From Apostichopus japonicus (taxonomy: Eukaryota > Echinodermata > Holothuroidea > Aspidochirotida > Stichopodidae), in assembly GCF_037975245.1 (NCBI RefSeq), contig NC_092577.1, positions 9,027,013 to 9,091,012 of the forward strand: DNA of 64,000 bases, written 5' to 3'. Below the pieces are notes generated by a model. That model was not told where the DNA came from and ran no database searches. It saw only the letters and a list, made by a program, of their open reading frames with translations. The position numbers were made by a program, and so were the translations under genes. Of the stretch, positions 50,792-62,363 are shown in pieces. Numbering within the stretch: position 1 is the first letter of the stretch; each line of letters starts with the position of its first letter.

Positions 50792-52721
50792 GGGGGGACT
50801 GTGGTGCTTCCCCAGAAAAAGGGGAAGTTTAGACTTCAAATGATACTTCTGAGGTATAGTTTGACTTTAACTATGTCCAATATCTAAGTCGAAACGCAAC
50901 ATTGTGCTATAACTACTCTGAGTTAGTTTGAAATGCGTGGGGGAGACATCCCATCACCCAGTCATGGGCGTTTGACAAGATTAAAGTCTATATGAATTGG
51001 CAAAACTAACATTCATGCATGATTTGCCTTAAACAAATAATAGTATAAATAAAAGTGCATGGGTAATGATATGAGGGATAGCCTTAAGAGTTGTATGTGA
51101 ATTTAAAACCATATTTTATTTATTTGTACACTTCTATAAAGGAAATGAAGCACGGAGGTATACAATGGTGTGTCATTAATTAATTGTTCCAGAACGGGCA
51201 CTTATTTCTTTTGTTTCACATTGTTGTCATGGCAACCAAGCAGAAACTGAGTTAAATTATTAGTAGACATTTAACTATATATTTGCGTTATAATATGAAC
51301 ATCTTTTGTAAATCGTAAAGTTAAGAGTGAACGTCTAGTGAGACTAATATGATACTGAAAGAGTTCTTTGCTTACACTAACGCTGTACTTGGAAACAGGA
51401 AAGTAGAATTTCACTATTATCATTCGAGAACGCGACCCCATAGGTATACAAACAGTGGTGTGGGTGTCACACCACTCGGTTTCAAATTGATGCCAAGTCG
51501 GTCGACAAATTGAAGACAAATGGTCGTACACTTACGAATGTAAGAGTTATAATGCAAAACGAAGAAAGGAAAACAGAATCGGTTTGTCTGTTACTCCCTT
51601 AGTCTATATTTCCCCAAATTTGGATAATATTAGGTAAATAAAATGCAGCAGATTCCTGATGCTTGGCCCCACCCCTTCATCAGGGCCTTGCACTTCAATC
51701 CGCTGAAAATTGAGCACTTCTCACAAATAGATTTCGGTGTTTTTTACAATTACTTCAATATATCTGCATAACGCTGCAGCGTAAGTCCAACGGATCCCCA
51801 CCAGCTTGCTTGGAATACCCTTTGATAACATTACACAATCAAAGAAAAATATCGAATTTACATTTTTTGGTCTGTAAATCTGCAAAGCGAAATGCATAAA
51901 AAAGGCTTTATTTTGGATCTGAAAAGTATTGGTTACATTTTCAAGCTATTGTAACTGAACTTGCGTAGTATTGAAACTTTGAAGCTATTCTTTAAGCTGT
52001 ATTAACTGTTTAAGTAATGTTACAATTCTTTGCCGGGAAATCCCCGTTATCCTCCTAAGTTGTTTACTATGACGTAAGCAATTGTGGCCTTTCGGTCCCG
52101 GAAGACTGGTGACCGCTCTGAGGCGGTGTACTTTGAAGTAGAACATTCTCGATCGCGTAAACTTAAGCCATTGTTCAGGCTAGTATGAAAGGAACTGATG
52201 GTACGTGCAGCGTGGGACTCTTTAACAAAATCTCGCAAGACGTCTACGTACGGTACGTTATCATATCATTTACTATTATCCAAGTAGGTAGGTTTCTAAT
52301 ACCACGGCACCGTGTATAACTGTTCATAGATATTGTAAGCGCTCAGAATATTATTGACTACATTTGTGAGTTGTATAAATTTTAAGCAAACTGCGCTATC
52401 GCACTGAGGGAGATTACGCCCAGTTATTTAGGAGTAACGTTATTGGCCGACTGTTATCATTTTACGTTATTTAGTATAGCGCTCTGAACTGCGTGACAAT
52501 GTGTTTACTTTAGTAGAGATCAGTGATCTGCTGTGATTGGATATATTTCAGTTAGTCCGTAAGTAGGAACATTAGTGAATAGCCTAGGTCAGCTATCAGA
52601 AAGATACATTACTGCCATTTAGTCCATCGATTGGTTCTTAGTATATTTACATCGATTAACTGCATTGCAGACACCGTTTAGTTAAATCTGTGGCTTTGAA
52701 TCTGTTTTCATATTTAGACGC
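50792..52721. other. Noncoding, nothing recognised
   Basis: AT-rich DNA without supported exons. An open minus-strand frame of 86 codons at 51271-51531 has no domain and no clear splice sites. Confidence 0.4.
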
Positions 52722-52905
52722 TGCGTTTGGCGTTCCGTTTATCGCCGCGTTATACGTTGCGTTATACGCTGCGTTGGGCGCCGCGTTTACGTTGCGTTAA
52801 ACGCTGCGTGTGGCCCCGCGTTGGACGTTTCTGTGGGCGTTGCGCTTAGTGCCGTGTTCTACGCTGCGTTTAGACGCCGCGTTGAGGAAATGCGTTAACA
52901 GTTAC
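52722..52905. repeat. CpG-rich degenerate minisatellite (GCGTT units)
   Basis: About 17 imperfect units of 9-12 bp built around (A/G)CG(C/T)(T/C)GCGTT. They stand out as a CpG-dense island in AT-rich DNA. The period is irregular and the units are diverged. Confidence 0.75.
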
Positions 52906-55900
52906 GTTCAGCGTAATCAAGGATAAGTGTAAGAACATTTAATGAACCTAGTAAGAAGACGGAAGTCTGAATAAACGATACCATTGTGCCACGAGCACCT
53001 TGGCATCTTCTCCATTGTCATCTTTTTGTCGAAATTCTCTTTCACCAACCCCATCATTAAAGACTGCCCCACCAGACAGGGAAGTGACGTTACTTTATCA
53101 ATATACATACTGTTTATCGATTGATAGTTTCACGGTATTATCATATTATCAGGTATACCATTATCATATCATCAGGTATTATATACCTGATGAGGTAACG
53201 AGGGATACTTTACTCCATATAACGCCTGGTATCTGTCGCAGTTTAAACTTAACATTTACTTTGAATTTCTCTGAGGTGCTAAAATGTCCTAAAAAGATTC
53301 AATATGTTTGATTAAGGCAGCTTACTGTGTTTCTAAGAGTATCCATTGACCTTGCAAGAAGTAGTTAATAGAGCAATTCAGAGTAGATACAATTCAATTA
53401 GTCTTCTTCATCGGTCAACGAGTAAATACAACAAAATATCAATAATGTTTTTTATTGAATGTTTTCAACTGTATAGTCCGCCATCTAGTCTACAAACGTA
53501 ACTGTAGACATTATAGGTATCATGTATTCATTGTAGTCATTTAAGTGAGTTAAAATCAAACGAACGCATGACTAAGCAGAAACGGATACAGGCGAGTGGT
53601 CGGGTGCAGGAGGGGAGGTATAGATATTTCACGCCGCGATTCCTGCTCATGTGTTATTTACTCTTTGGTTGTTATGGTGTCTCTTTTGGGGAGTGGCAGG
53701 AGGGGGGGGGGGGGGTTGATGGGGGATTTCACCAAGGGGATGCCGTATAGGTACGTCTTGCTGTAATATCATATACGATGTGTTTGGGGATTGTTTAATG
53801 TTCTTATACTCATTAAATAAAAAATAATGCTCAAGAGCAAGTATTCATCCTTCGATTGGATCAAGTAAATTGCCCTGGATGCAACTATGCTGCAGGCCAC
53901 GGTAGTCTATGATAAAAAAGTTATCGTGGTTATTCAAACGAAATAAGTGTTTCTTGTGTTAAGTGGAAATAAGCATTTGTCATATCGTCACCAGAATTTT
54001 TACTGAATCATTACCGTAAAACTAGGGACCTGCTTTTAACTATATCAGGTGGGTATTTCTGGACCGGTAAAACGGCCGGTTATTAATATAGTGCGCACTG
54101 CAATTATGATATCTGTGTAAGATCGGCTGCGATAGCCTAGGCTCGCATTCAAATTCAGTAATCAGAAGATGTAAACAAACAGAAACAAAGGGACGTTACA
54201 ATGGTCTGTTCTATTTTACTTCAACAATTATTGTAATTGTTATACAATTGCTGCTGATTTTTCTGTTTAGTTCGTGTTGTAGTTTAGTCACGGCCTTATT
54301 GATGATTTCTGAAAGACAAACCACGACACAAAACATAATTTATATTGATATGGTATCTTCATTAATATGTGTTTGCACTTAAGTGCTATTTGTCTCCATT
54401 TACACTTCTGTTGATAACAGACTATCATGTAAGTTTCTTAAAACTCTCAGAAATTTGGACAGCGTTATTGTTGAATGTTCAATTGTGCCTGCCAAGTCAT
54501 TCTAACAAGATGTTAGATTATACATACCTTCCTCCTCCATATAAGGTACTAGTAAAGAGATTGACGTATTTAATCTTAATACAGTTGAAAACAAACATAC
54601 CTAAGAAAGTGACTGGAAACAAGTAATATAAACCTTAGTTTACACAACTGACATACTCTCAGGACATTGGAAATGTTATCACGTGATTATGACGATTAGT
54701 TGTCTAGGCTTGTATCTCCATAAATCCAAATACTATTTTTTCTATGATCAACATTAAATTATTGGCTTTCATGATCTGTGATGACGTCACTGATGTTAAG
54801 TGTTCTCTGATCAGTTCATCATCTCATAGAAGATTATTCTTGATCTGAACATCGAATACTCGACTATCATGAATTGTTTTCTAAACTTAGTTTAATATTC
54901 ACTCATATTTGAGTTGTTTCAAATGTGTAATGTAGGATAAGTGTACAACTTCTCAGTTATCCTAATGAGATGACAACAGTTCTAACCTGCTACGTTATGT
55001 AACTAATAGGATATTGGTTGTAAACTGATCAGGTATAAAACCGAGATGCTAATGATAGTAAACTGATCGTAACCTTAATGAGATATAAGGATTTTAAACT
55101 GATCAGATATATAACTGAGATGACAATGATGGTAAACTGGTAAGACCAAACTTAAGGAATCAACCAGATTGATTTATCAGCTGATATGAGGGTATCATCG
55201 AGGGCCAACATAAATCCGGTGAATATTATGTTAAATATTATATTCCACCCCCCCCCCCCAACTCTAAAAAAGAGAGAGATTTAAATTGGACTTGCATTTT
55301 CATCATTATTGTTCATTTTATTCATCAGTATGGAACCTATATAGTGGTGGTTTTCGTCGCCTGAATCTACAGACCGGTCTATGGCAGGTAAGAGATTGTG
55401 CACCTTTCTTACAGCTATTGCTCATAATGCATTTTGATCAGCTTATTTGAGCTAAACTGCCCTCTGTATAACTTTACTAGTAAATATAAACTAAATAAGG
55501 GTAACAAAATGATCGGTAAAATGCACTTAGTTGATGGTAGCATTTGAATTAGGTTGTGATAAACAGAAAGAACTTAAAACAACAGAAATTTACAGACAAA
55601 TTCTTGCTCCTGTTCCCAAACGTTGGTCAGATTTCTTTTATTATTGTTGCCTTTTCTACATGAATGTCACCCCGTGTGTCCCTTATTACCCAACCATAAA
55701 TTTGTTTATTATTCAAGACATTCTCTCAGAGGTATATAAAAGCACAATACTGACTTTCAGAAACGAGACGCACAGGTTAACTTTTCATTAGAGAGGCAAT
55801 GACATAAAATATCCAACTACTAGAGAGTAACTTCCCCTGAATCTATGAGCAGATCTATGTTCAAAACTTTTCTCATCACCTTCAAAACCTCAAGGACAAT

Positions 55901-56149
55901 TTAGAATTTAACGTTTTAATATTCGCATCCGAAAACCGATCTCTCAGAATGCGATCTCAAAACAAGACAAGGATGACGTAATGTTAGGAACACAAGTGTC
56001 AAGCTCAGACACGTACTGGGTGCGCGACGATCATACCGTCACACAGACACGGACATTTATAAAACACAGTGTATACACTGTGAGAACAACCAATGTATAA
56101 AGCTATATCGTCAGTTTTTTTACAACATGTTGTTAAATATCCGAGAGAA
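52906..56149. other. Noncoding with minor repeats
   Basis: Contains a G18-type tract near 53700. A short repetitive stretch follows at about 55018-55140, with TAAACTGATCAG(G/A)TATA and (C/T)GAGATG(A/C) repeated. One possible mini-exon is listed separately. No larger gene is supported. Confidence 0.4.
55329..55387 (+). CDS. Possible 59-bp mini-exon
   Basis: Good splice sites on both sides (TTTATTCATCAG| and GGCAG|GTAAGA) enclose one frame without a stop, reading WNLYSGGFRRLNLQTGLWQ. It needs one base from the upstream exon, whereas the LRR-like exon at 44970 ends with two, so they do not join directly. The protein is unknown. Confidence 0.22.
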
Positions 56150-56364
56150 ATGCCTTTCCGCTGTGTTGTTAAGGGGCTGCAGTATTGTCATAACCCATGC
56201 AATTAGCGTTCATCGATGGCCGAAGGACGAAAAAAGAATACGGCGATTATGACCAAGTTAGTGTAGAACACCAGCGCCGATTTCACTGGGCCTAGCCAGT
56301 ATACAGCTCCGTATGTAGCGAACACTTCGCGGAAGCAGACTACGACCCCTCCTTTCTTATAAAA
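56150..56364 (+). pseudogene. Decayed THAP-domain gene fragment
   Basis: The ATG-initiated MPFRCVVKG resembles the start of a THAP finger. After a frame change the DNA reads VHRWPKDEKRIRRL and then stops. A third stretch in another frame reads YSSVCSEHFAEADYDPSF, the conserved end of a THAP finger with Cys and His-Phe. At least two frameshifts and in-frame stops separate the parts. All pieces are on the plus strand, contiguous and without an intron. This is a dead copy, perhaps of a transposase. Confidence 0.75.
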
Positions 56365-57643
56365 TAAAACAAATGGGCTTTAACGGGTCGACATAAACGA
56401 GTCGTTCTTCTGTCAAGTCATCCACATTAAGAACTCCGAAGACCAGATCTGGGAACAGGAAACCTCCAGTGAGGCAAGTGGCGATCCTTTGGAGGGAGCG
56501 CTGCCGAGCACTAGTACTAGTAGTACTAGTATTAGCGTTACTACACTGAAGTCGCCATAGACGAAGATATTTTGCTGTATCATCTAAATATACGCCCCCT
56601 TCATTGTCATATTGTGTAGTAATAAGCTATGAGGTTAGCTTCAGAAGGGATGGGTTACATCTTATTGTGAAAAATCTCAGTGCCCCAATTTGTTTTCTTT
56701 CTGGAATATGCTGGGTCAATTAGTTATGGCAATAATTTCTTATTCGTATTGCAGGAAAACGATTTTTTTGTTGGTGAGGGAGTGGGCTGATGGGTCAAAA
56801 TAGGTAGTTTAAAAGATCATATTCCAAAGGGTGTTTAAATCTCACAGCGATTTATTTTAAACAGTCACAGAGCCAAAAGTTCACACAACGTAGTTCAAAT
56901 CTTAAATTATTGAACAACGTTTATTCAATATCAGTTCTAGACAGTCATTCTGGACAATCTGAACAAGCCTGTGACTAAACCAACAATAACAACAATCATT
57001 GTATTATATGACATACATGTAAAACTGTACTTTCCATAGACATTATCATTCTTAAATTACACTAATGTAATTTGTGACATCAAAGGAGGTTTAAAGAAAA
57101 ACGACTTGCATGAAATTGTTGGCTTTAAGCCTACAAAACAGATGCATGTCCATCACTATCAATCGTGGTTATGACAAATTAATTAGAATAAACCAGAAGC
57201 AAATAGAATAAAGCCTAATTTAAACCAAGAAACACATCACAACGCAAATCACATGGAACGATGTTACCCACGTACGACGATACGTACAACGCTGACGCGC
57301 AACGTGAAACACAGCATCACACTCATTAAAACAATCGAAGACCATTAACAGGGTGTACTGCTGAGTTTCTGAAGATAGATTGTTAAACAAACCACCTGCT
57401 ACTGAAGAAACAAAGTCTAAACATTCAAGAGTTCTGCTGCCTCCATTGGTCTTTATTATGACTCTGTGCCAGATATCATTGGTGATATGGATATTTTGGG
57501 TTCCAGATTAAGGTACGAAGCAAACATGTCTGGGAGGTAAATGCTCCTAAAAAGGTCAATGCCCGTTCCCTTGTTCACATATTATATGACATCACGGTCA
57601 CGCCAAAACTTGTGTCCAAATGCTTCAAAACATGCCTTTTCTT

Positions 57644-57955
57644 TCATTGTTGATGTTGGGTCTGGAAAATAACCAAATAGTCTTGAATTTTAATATAACA
57701 ACACTGAGAGAGCCCTGACGAATTGATAATCCAACACAATCGTAGAATAGAAAAGGCGTTTCTGGAGGAATTTCTCAACCAAGGCTTCCTATACAATGAG
57801 TTTTCTCCTGGTAACTTGAATCCAGTGTAATGACCATTGGCTGGAAACTCACTTATGATCCCTTGGACTGCACATGATGGTAGCACAACCCTGAAGTGTC
57901 TTGCTAGGAACCCCCAGCACCATTGAACCTGTTGACCGTAGGCTATGTATTTGAA
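57644..57955 (-). CDS. P2X7-type C-terminal (ballast) domain exon
   Basis: The minus-strand frame begins FKYIAYGQQVQWCWGF and continues VVLPSCAVQGIISEFP, then YTGFKLP. The order Y-x-AY, W..G, LPSC, I...FP, Y.GFK.P is that of the cytoplasmic ballast domain of P2X7 receptors. In invertebrates this domain also occurs in proteins without the ion channel. It starts after CATGCAG in phase 0, in register with the donor at 58446. The Cys-rich zinc-binding first half of the domain is not visible between the two exons. The frame runs on for about 60 residues past the conserved end without obvious function. Confidence 0.6.
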   Translation of the reverse strand, partial: FKYIAYGQQVQWCWGFLARHFRVVLPSCAVQGIISEFPANGHYTGFKLPGENSLYRKPWLRNSSRNAFSILRLCWIINSSGLSQCCYIKIQDYLVIFQTQHQQ

Positions 57956-58445
57956 CTGCATGGATTTTTTTTTATGAAAGTTCAAAATGTATTAATGTTG
58001 GCCCATGATGTCCATAATAACAAGTAGGGATACAATGTACAGTTATGGTTACATTTTTTTTGAATTTACACCTTCCATGTTTCATGAAACGTTCTTTTGT
58101 TACAGACAATTGATTTGCAAAACTCCAGGCCAAAGTACTAGCCTAGTAATAATGAGTATGAAATAACACATATACCTACCTAGCATGGCTGCATAATGCA
58201 ACTTACATCCCAGAGTCAAACTTTCAGTATGCAACCAACCCTACTAGTACTACTATATGGTACTAAGTGGTACTAAGCACCACACTGTACATGTATGAAT
58301 ACATAGCCAACACACTGTACATATGGGTTGTAAGTCACCGTAACACAACGCACAATACGGTTTAGGGGGTTCCGCGAATTTTTAACAACACATGCACAAA
58401 ATGGACCGGATTTTGTTTTTAAATGCTTCGTTAATAAATTCTAAC

Positions 58446-58609
58446 CACGTTGTATGTTCCTTGCAATACTTCCGGACGGGTTTCTGCTTCGAGATGTTGT
58501 GGAGCTTCAATTTCGGCTCGTTTATCAGGCTCGAACTGATACGGTCCTAACGCCTTAGGTCCATACTCAACGTTCGGTTCAATATTGGCATGATCATCGC
58601 CTTCACACT
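58446..58609 (-). CDS. N-terminal exon of the P2X7-ballast protein
   Basis: The minus-strand acceptor TTCCACGCAG and donor GTG|GTTAGA enclose an acidic frame containing KALGPYQFEPDKRAEIE. The PYxFEP phrase is typical, as far as I recall, of the N-terminal region of invertebrate proteins carrying the P2X7 C-terminal domain. There is no ATG, so a start exon is expected upstream (higher coordinates). It ends in phase 0, compatible with 57955. No P2X channel segments are seen in the window. Confidence 0.45.
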
Positions 58610-59415
58610 CTGCGTGGAATATGTGAAAGTGCACTCTAATTATAGCCCAATTTCACTGCCTGGTGAAGAACCACTATCACTTTGAACTTCGGTTGCCGCA
58701 TTTGGTCCTAAATCTGACATTCAATGGGAAATTTCGATTTGATTTCGCGCCGACTTGTTATCGATTGTTTTGTGTATTTATGAACACTTGTCGTACTGTA
58801 AGTATGATATGTGTTCGGAGGAATCAGCGAGATGTTCATAACATGACGTCACGTCAGTAAATAGATATTTATATTTATTTATTATATATCTACTAAAAAG
58901 ATAACACAATGAAATTATTTACAGACTACTCGATTGTTGAATGATACAACCGTTTTAACGTTAGTTACGTGGTGTCCATTTCACCCTCTAAGAGGTGAGA
59001 TTTAATCCTTTAAAGGTGAAGTGACACGTAATAGATTTCCTTCAAACTTGCACAAATTGAGAAGCTACATATCAAAACCCTATACTCCAAATTTGGAGTT
59101 CCACGATTGTTTCTTTGCTGTTTTAATTAAGTTAATAACCAAGCTAATTCCGTAAGATAATGACGTCACGGGGGGAACCGCCAATGTTACCAAAACTAGG
59201 TAGGCCTAATATGCTAACCGAGATCAAAGCCGTAAACAATACGTCACGGACAGTAAACAAAATATCATATGAGAATGGGTGCACAACAGTACAAGAAAGT
59301 TTCGTGTTCGTCAAACACGGTATACAACGATAGCTTAGTACCAGTGCACTCAGCCAGCCTAGCTGCCTATAAGTAAAGATTGGCTTGGACCTTCGAGCGA
59401 ATCTTATGTTTGCAG

Positions 59416-59599
59416 TGCGCACTTCACTAGTTAAAGTTTCGTTTCCTATCGCCTATCCGCGCAACTTGGATTTGGAACACCAACAGCTCGCCGTCTACAA
59501 GACAATGCCGTTCCTTCTCTATTTGGAGAAAGTATCTTCAAATCTCGAGGAGATATAGAAACAAGTAGACCAGTAGTTGCGAAGCTGGATCGGAAAAGA
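59416..59599 (+). CDS. THAP C-terminal-half exon (contains a stop)
   Basis: The acceptor CTTATGTTTGCAG precedes a frame that reads AHFTS, a TAA stop, then LGFGTPTARRLQDNAVPSLF and a Ser/Lys-rich tail to the donor AGA|GTAAGT (phase 0). Cys-x2-His-Phe followed by RRL..NAVPSLF is the classic end of a THAP domain. The TAA lies in the middle of the finger, where no stop is expected, so this copy is either inactive or carries a sequence error. The first half of the finger was not found upstream. The following exons continue in phase. Confidence 0.5.
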
Positions 59600-60048
59600 G
59601 TAAGTGTATTTTCTGGCCTAGGCCTACTGCAATGACTAACTTAGTATTATTACTAACTTACAGTAGGCTAATTCTTAAAATTTCGTTCAGTTAGTTAGGC
59701 CCTAAATTAGGTATGGCGACGATAAAGTTAGGCGTAGCCTAGGGCTTACTAAAGCATTTGATCAGTGGTACATCATGAAGCATCCAGAATGACAAGCATC
59801 AGATGTTTACATGTCATTTTGCCCAATAATGTGCACCCACCTATCTTCATACTCAGAGTCATGGCTCATATGTTGCACAGTAAATGACATCCTTATATTT
59901 TGCCATTTTTGGTGGTGGGGCTGCATTTTTTTGTTAAAAGAGGAAACGCTTGTGACAGGTGCACATGCTTTCAAAAAAATCAAACTCCTTTCTTAAATGA
60001 ACTTTCATAACTTCCTTGATATTTTCTTTCCCAATTTTCACTACTTAG

Positions 60049-60130
60049 ATTAATCTAGATGCTGTTCCCCAACCAACTGCAGTGAAAATACAAAGGCAGG
60101 ATTCTGCAGAATGTACATCTCCATCTAAAG
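60049..60130 (+). CDS. Second exon after the THAP-like exon
   Basis: Acceptor TTTTCACTACTTAG, open frame LDAVPQPTAVKIQRQDS, donor AAAG|GTAGCA. It joins 59599 in phase 0 and leaves in phase 1, matching 60878. The protein is a polar linker without a known domain. Confidence 0.45.
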
Positions 60131-60877
60131 GTAGCATGATCTTATACATGTGTTTGTAATTACCGAAAAACAGTTGGGAAATGGGTGAGGGGAGGGTGGT
60201 GACAGGCATTAAAGATTTAAGTAGTCAGTTTTGAACGGGATACAAGGAGTCTCCACCAGTAAAACATCGAGGCATGTATATGGGGGGCAAGCTACCAGAC
60301 AAAAAGGAGGCAACAGTATTACCCCCAAAAGGTCCCCATAAATAGGCATAAATAGAGTGATGGATGGGGGGGGGGGAAATGTGGTGGAGATGTGTTAGCT
60401 ACGGTAATACAGGGAAGAATGGAAAACTTTCATACATCTATAGAGTATTCTAAAGCAGAAGTGAGTACAGGGGGAAAATTTTAGAAACAGTACTTGTTGA
60501 AAGCAAAATAGCAATTAAAACTGCACATCAGGGCAGGCTGACTAGGGGATAACATACATTGTATTTTATCCATCATATCCGCCTGCCTGACGAGAGTGGT
60601 TGAGGAGGCTATACCTTCTGGCTTCACAGGAAAGCATATAGGCTACATCTATAGTTACTGAGAGAAGGGAGATGTAGTTATACTATATGAAACCAAGCTG
60701 TTTGTCATTTGCAATGCTCATGGTGTGAGTTTCCCATATTTTTGCAGCCACATAAAGTAGGAGGATATGCTCTCCTTGAGAAAAGATAAGAGAACCATCT
60801 AGGCAGCTGACCCCTGTCCAAGAGCAGCCTACTGTATGTGTGTGGTATAATATTAAAGAGTTTATTCTAATTTTCAG

Positions 60878-61124
60878 TGAATGTAACACATGTAGAAGTC
60901 CCGTGTTCACTGGTCCCCTTACCACCATTGAAGTTGCTGACTGGACCAACAGAGACAAGAACACCATCAATGCAACCAGGGCCATCTCACAGTGGCGATG
61001 ATGGTCCGTCTGCTGCCGTGGCATCCTCATCGGGATACACCGAAAAACCGCCAGGTAGTCCGGATTACACTCCATCAGTTCACTCATCTGATGAATCTGA
61101 ACATGACAAAAATGACGCTTCAAG
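60878..61124 (+). CDS. Third exon, Ser/Pro/Asp-rich linker
   Basis: The acceptor TTCTAATTTTCAG continues the frame from 60130 (VNVTHVEVPCSLVPLPP). A Thr/Ser/Pro-rich low-complexity region follows, ending VHSSDESEHDKNDAS at the donor CAAG|GTAATT, phase 2. This is probably a disordered linker with acidic patches. The minus-strand frame of 160 codons here is a shadow. Confidence 0.5.
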
Positions 61125-61835
61125 GTAATTTTCAAGATTGATAGTAGATTAGTCTGGCAAATCAATTGGTGCTATCACTTTCTGGAAAGAGGATCATTAT
61201 TAATTTTGACACCAACAATGTGGGGCAGTCTGGAATGTGTGGTGAGGCTATCAGTCTTTTCTTCAATTAGCATATACATACTGTATTTGGTAGAGTTGTC
61301 ACAGCTGTATGTGAACAAGAAATAAAGGCACAAACAAGTAGTTGGATTTAACAGAGTATATTATACCTTCACTTGGCTGGATATCTGCTACTGAATACAA
61401 ATGGTGAAAGTTGCATCCGATACACTCTTTTACCATGGATTACAAGGGGATGGGACAGGATGTTACTCTGTCCACATGTTGACTTTACTATATAAACAGT
61501 GGTTAAGCTACTGAGACAATGACCACACATCCTGCTGAAGATTACATAATCCATAATATTAGTTGCACAAACAGGCGTAGGGTTGTTGTTGTAATCAGTA
61601 AAAACTATATTGGAATTGTTCAGGCACAAGTTGTCAGGTAAAACCTGACCCATGTATCCACACCAATCGAGGTGTATCAGCTGTCGCCTTAGTTGGGCAT
61701 CCAAAGACTTGACTGACAACTGTGCATTGTGCCATGACTATTGACCGAAATGGAGTGATTGGAATGCCTCTATCTAAATGGTATGTTTTTATGAACTATT
61801 ATTATATTATTCTTCATATCTTTACTTTTCTACAG

Positions 61836-61999
61836 ATTACGTATGGGAACTTTTTGACTGCTTGCACAACTTCTGCAGAAGTGGAATTCTGGGAAAGGAG
61901 TGTCCTGTTCCTGTCCGAAAAGAGCCCCCACCACTTGCAAGCTCATATGTTCATCCGAACAATGAGGATGCCATAAAACAACACCGAAGCAGATTTTAA
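61836..61999 (+). CDS. Candidate terminal exon, unknown
   Basis: The acceptor TTACTTTTCTACAG is followed by a frame reading YVWELFDCLHNFCRSGIL and VPVRKEPPPLASSYV, ending in a stop at 61999. It needs one upstream base, whereas 61124 leaves two, so another exon would be required between them. It lies inside the TTAA element. The family is not recognised. Confidence 0.3.
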
Positions 62000-62363
62000 A
62001 AGCTTTGCTGAAGTACTGTAGTTGATGGCCTCCCAATTTCTAATTTAGTTTCATTGTAGTGGGGAGCAATCGACTCTGTGAATTGTCTGTTCACATGATG
62101 TTTTGGCACAGCTGCAGAGCAGTGTTAATTAACAGGTCGCTACCAGCCTTTAGGGAAGTTGCTAAAGTCTTACATTAAAGTTTTGCACTCTTCTGCGCCC
62201 CCCCCCACCGTGACGTCACTGAATCTATTACGTAATAGTACTTTTTACCGATTTCTACCCCTTTGGAGACGGAAAAAAATCGCGGTGTTGGGGTTTTCTT
62301 AATGTAGGAATTGTTAAGTTTAATATGATGTAAAGTCAAGTCTACGTGTCGCTTGACCTTTAA

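Larger units (their letters stand above)
59010..62363 (+). mobile_element. TTAA-flanked DNA element with THAP-like exons
   Basis: TTAA at 59010-59013 is followed by AGGTGAAGTGACACGTA. TACGTGTCGCTTGACCT precedes TTAA at 62360-62363. The first ~17 bp are inverted with two mismatches, and both subterminal regions contain a TGACGTCACGG block (59161 and, inverted, 62211). A TTAA target plus a THAP-coding gene recalls the Kolobok and related TTAA-targeting superfamilies. No DDE catalytic domain was recognised, so this is an element-like structure of uncertain class. Confidence 0.5.

Noticed and set aside
39181-59599. One THAP gene joining the 39181 and 59416 exons
   Set aside because: The first exon ends in phase 0, while the second needs two upstream bases; joining gives a stop at once.
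60683-61165. 160-codon minus-strand frame
   Set aside because: Antisense to the exon at 60878-61124, which has proper splice sites and matching phases.
61369-61719. 116-codon minus-strand frame
   Set aside because: Composition is plausible, but no domain, no splice context and no recognised family; too weak to call a gene.
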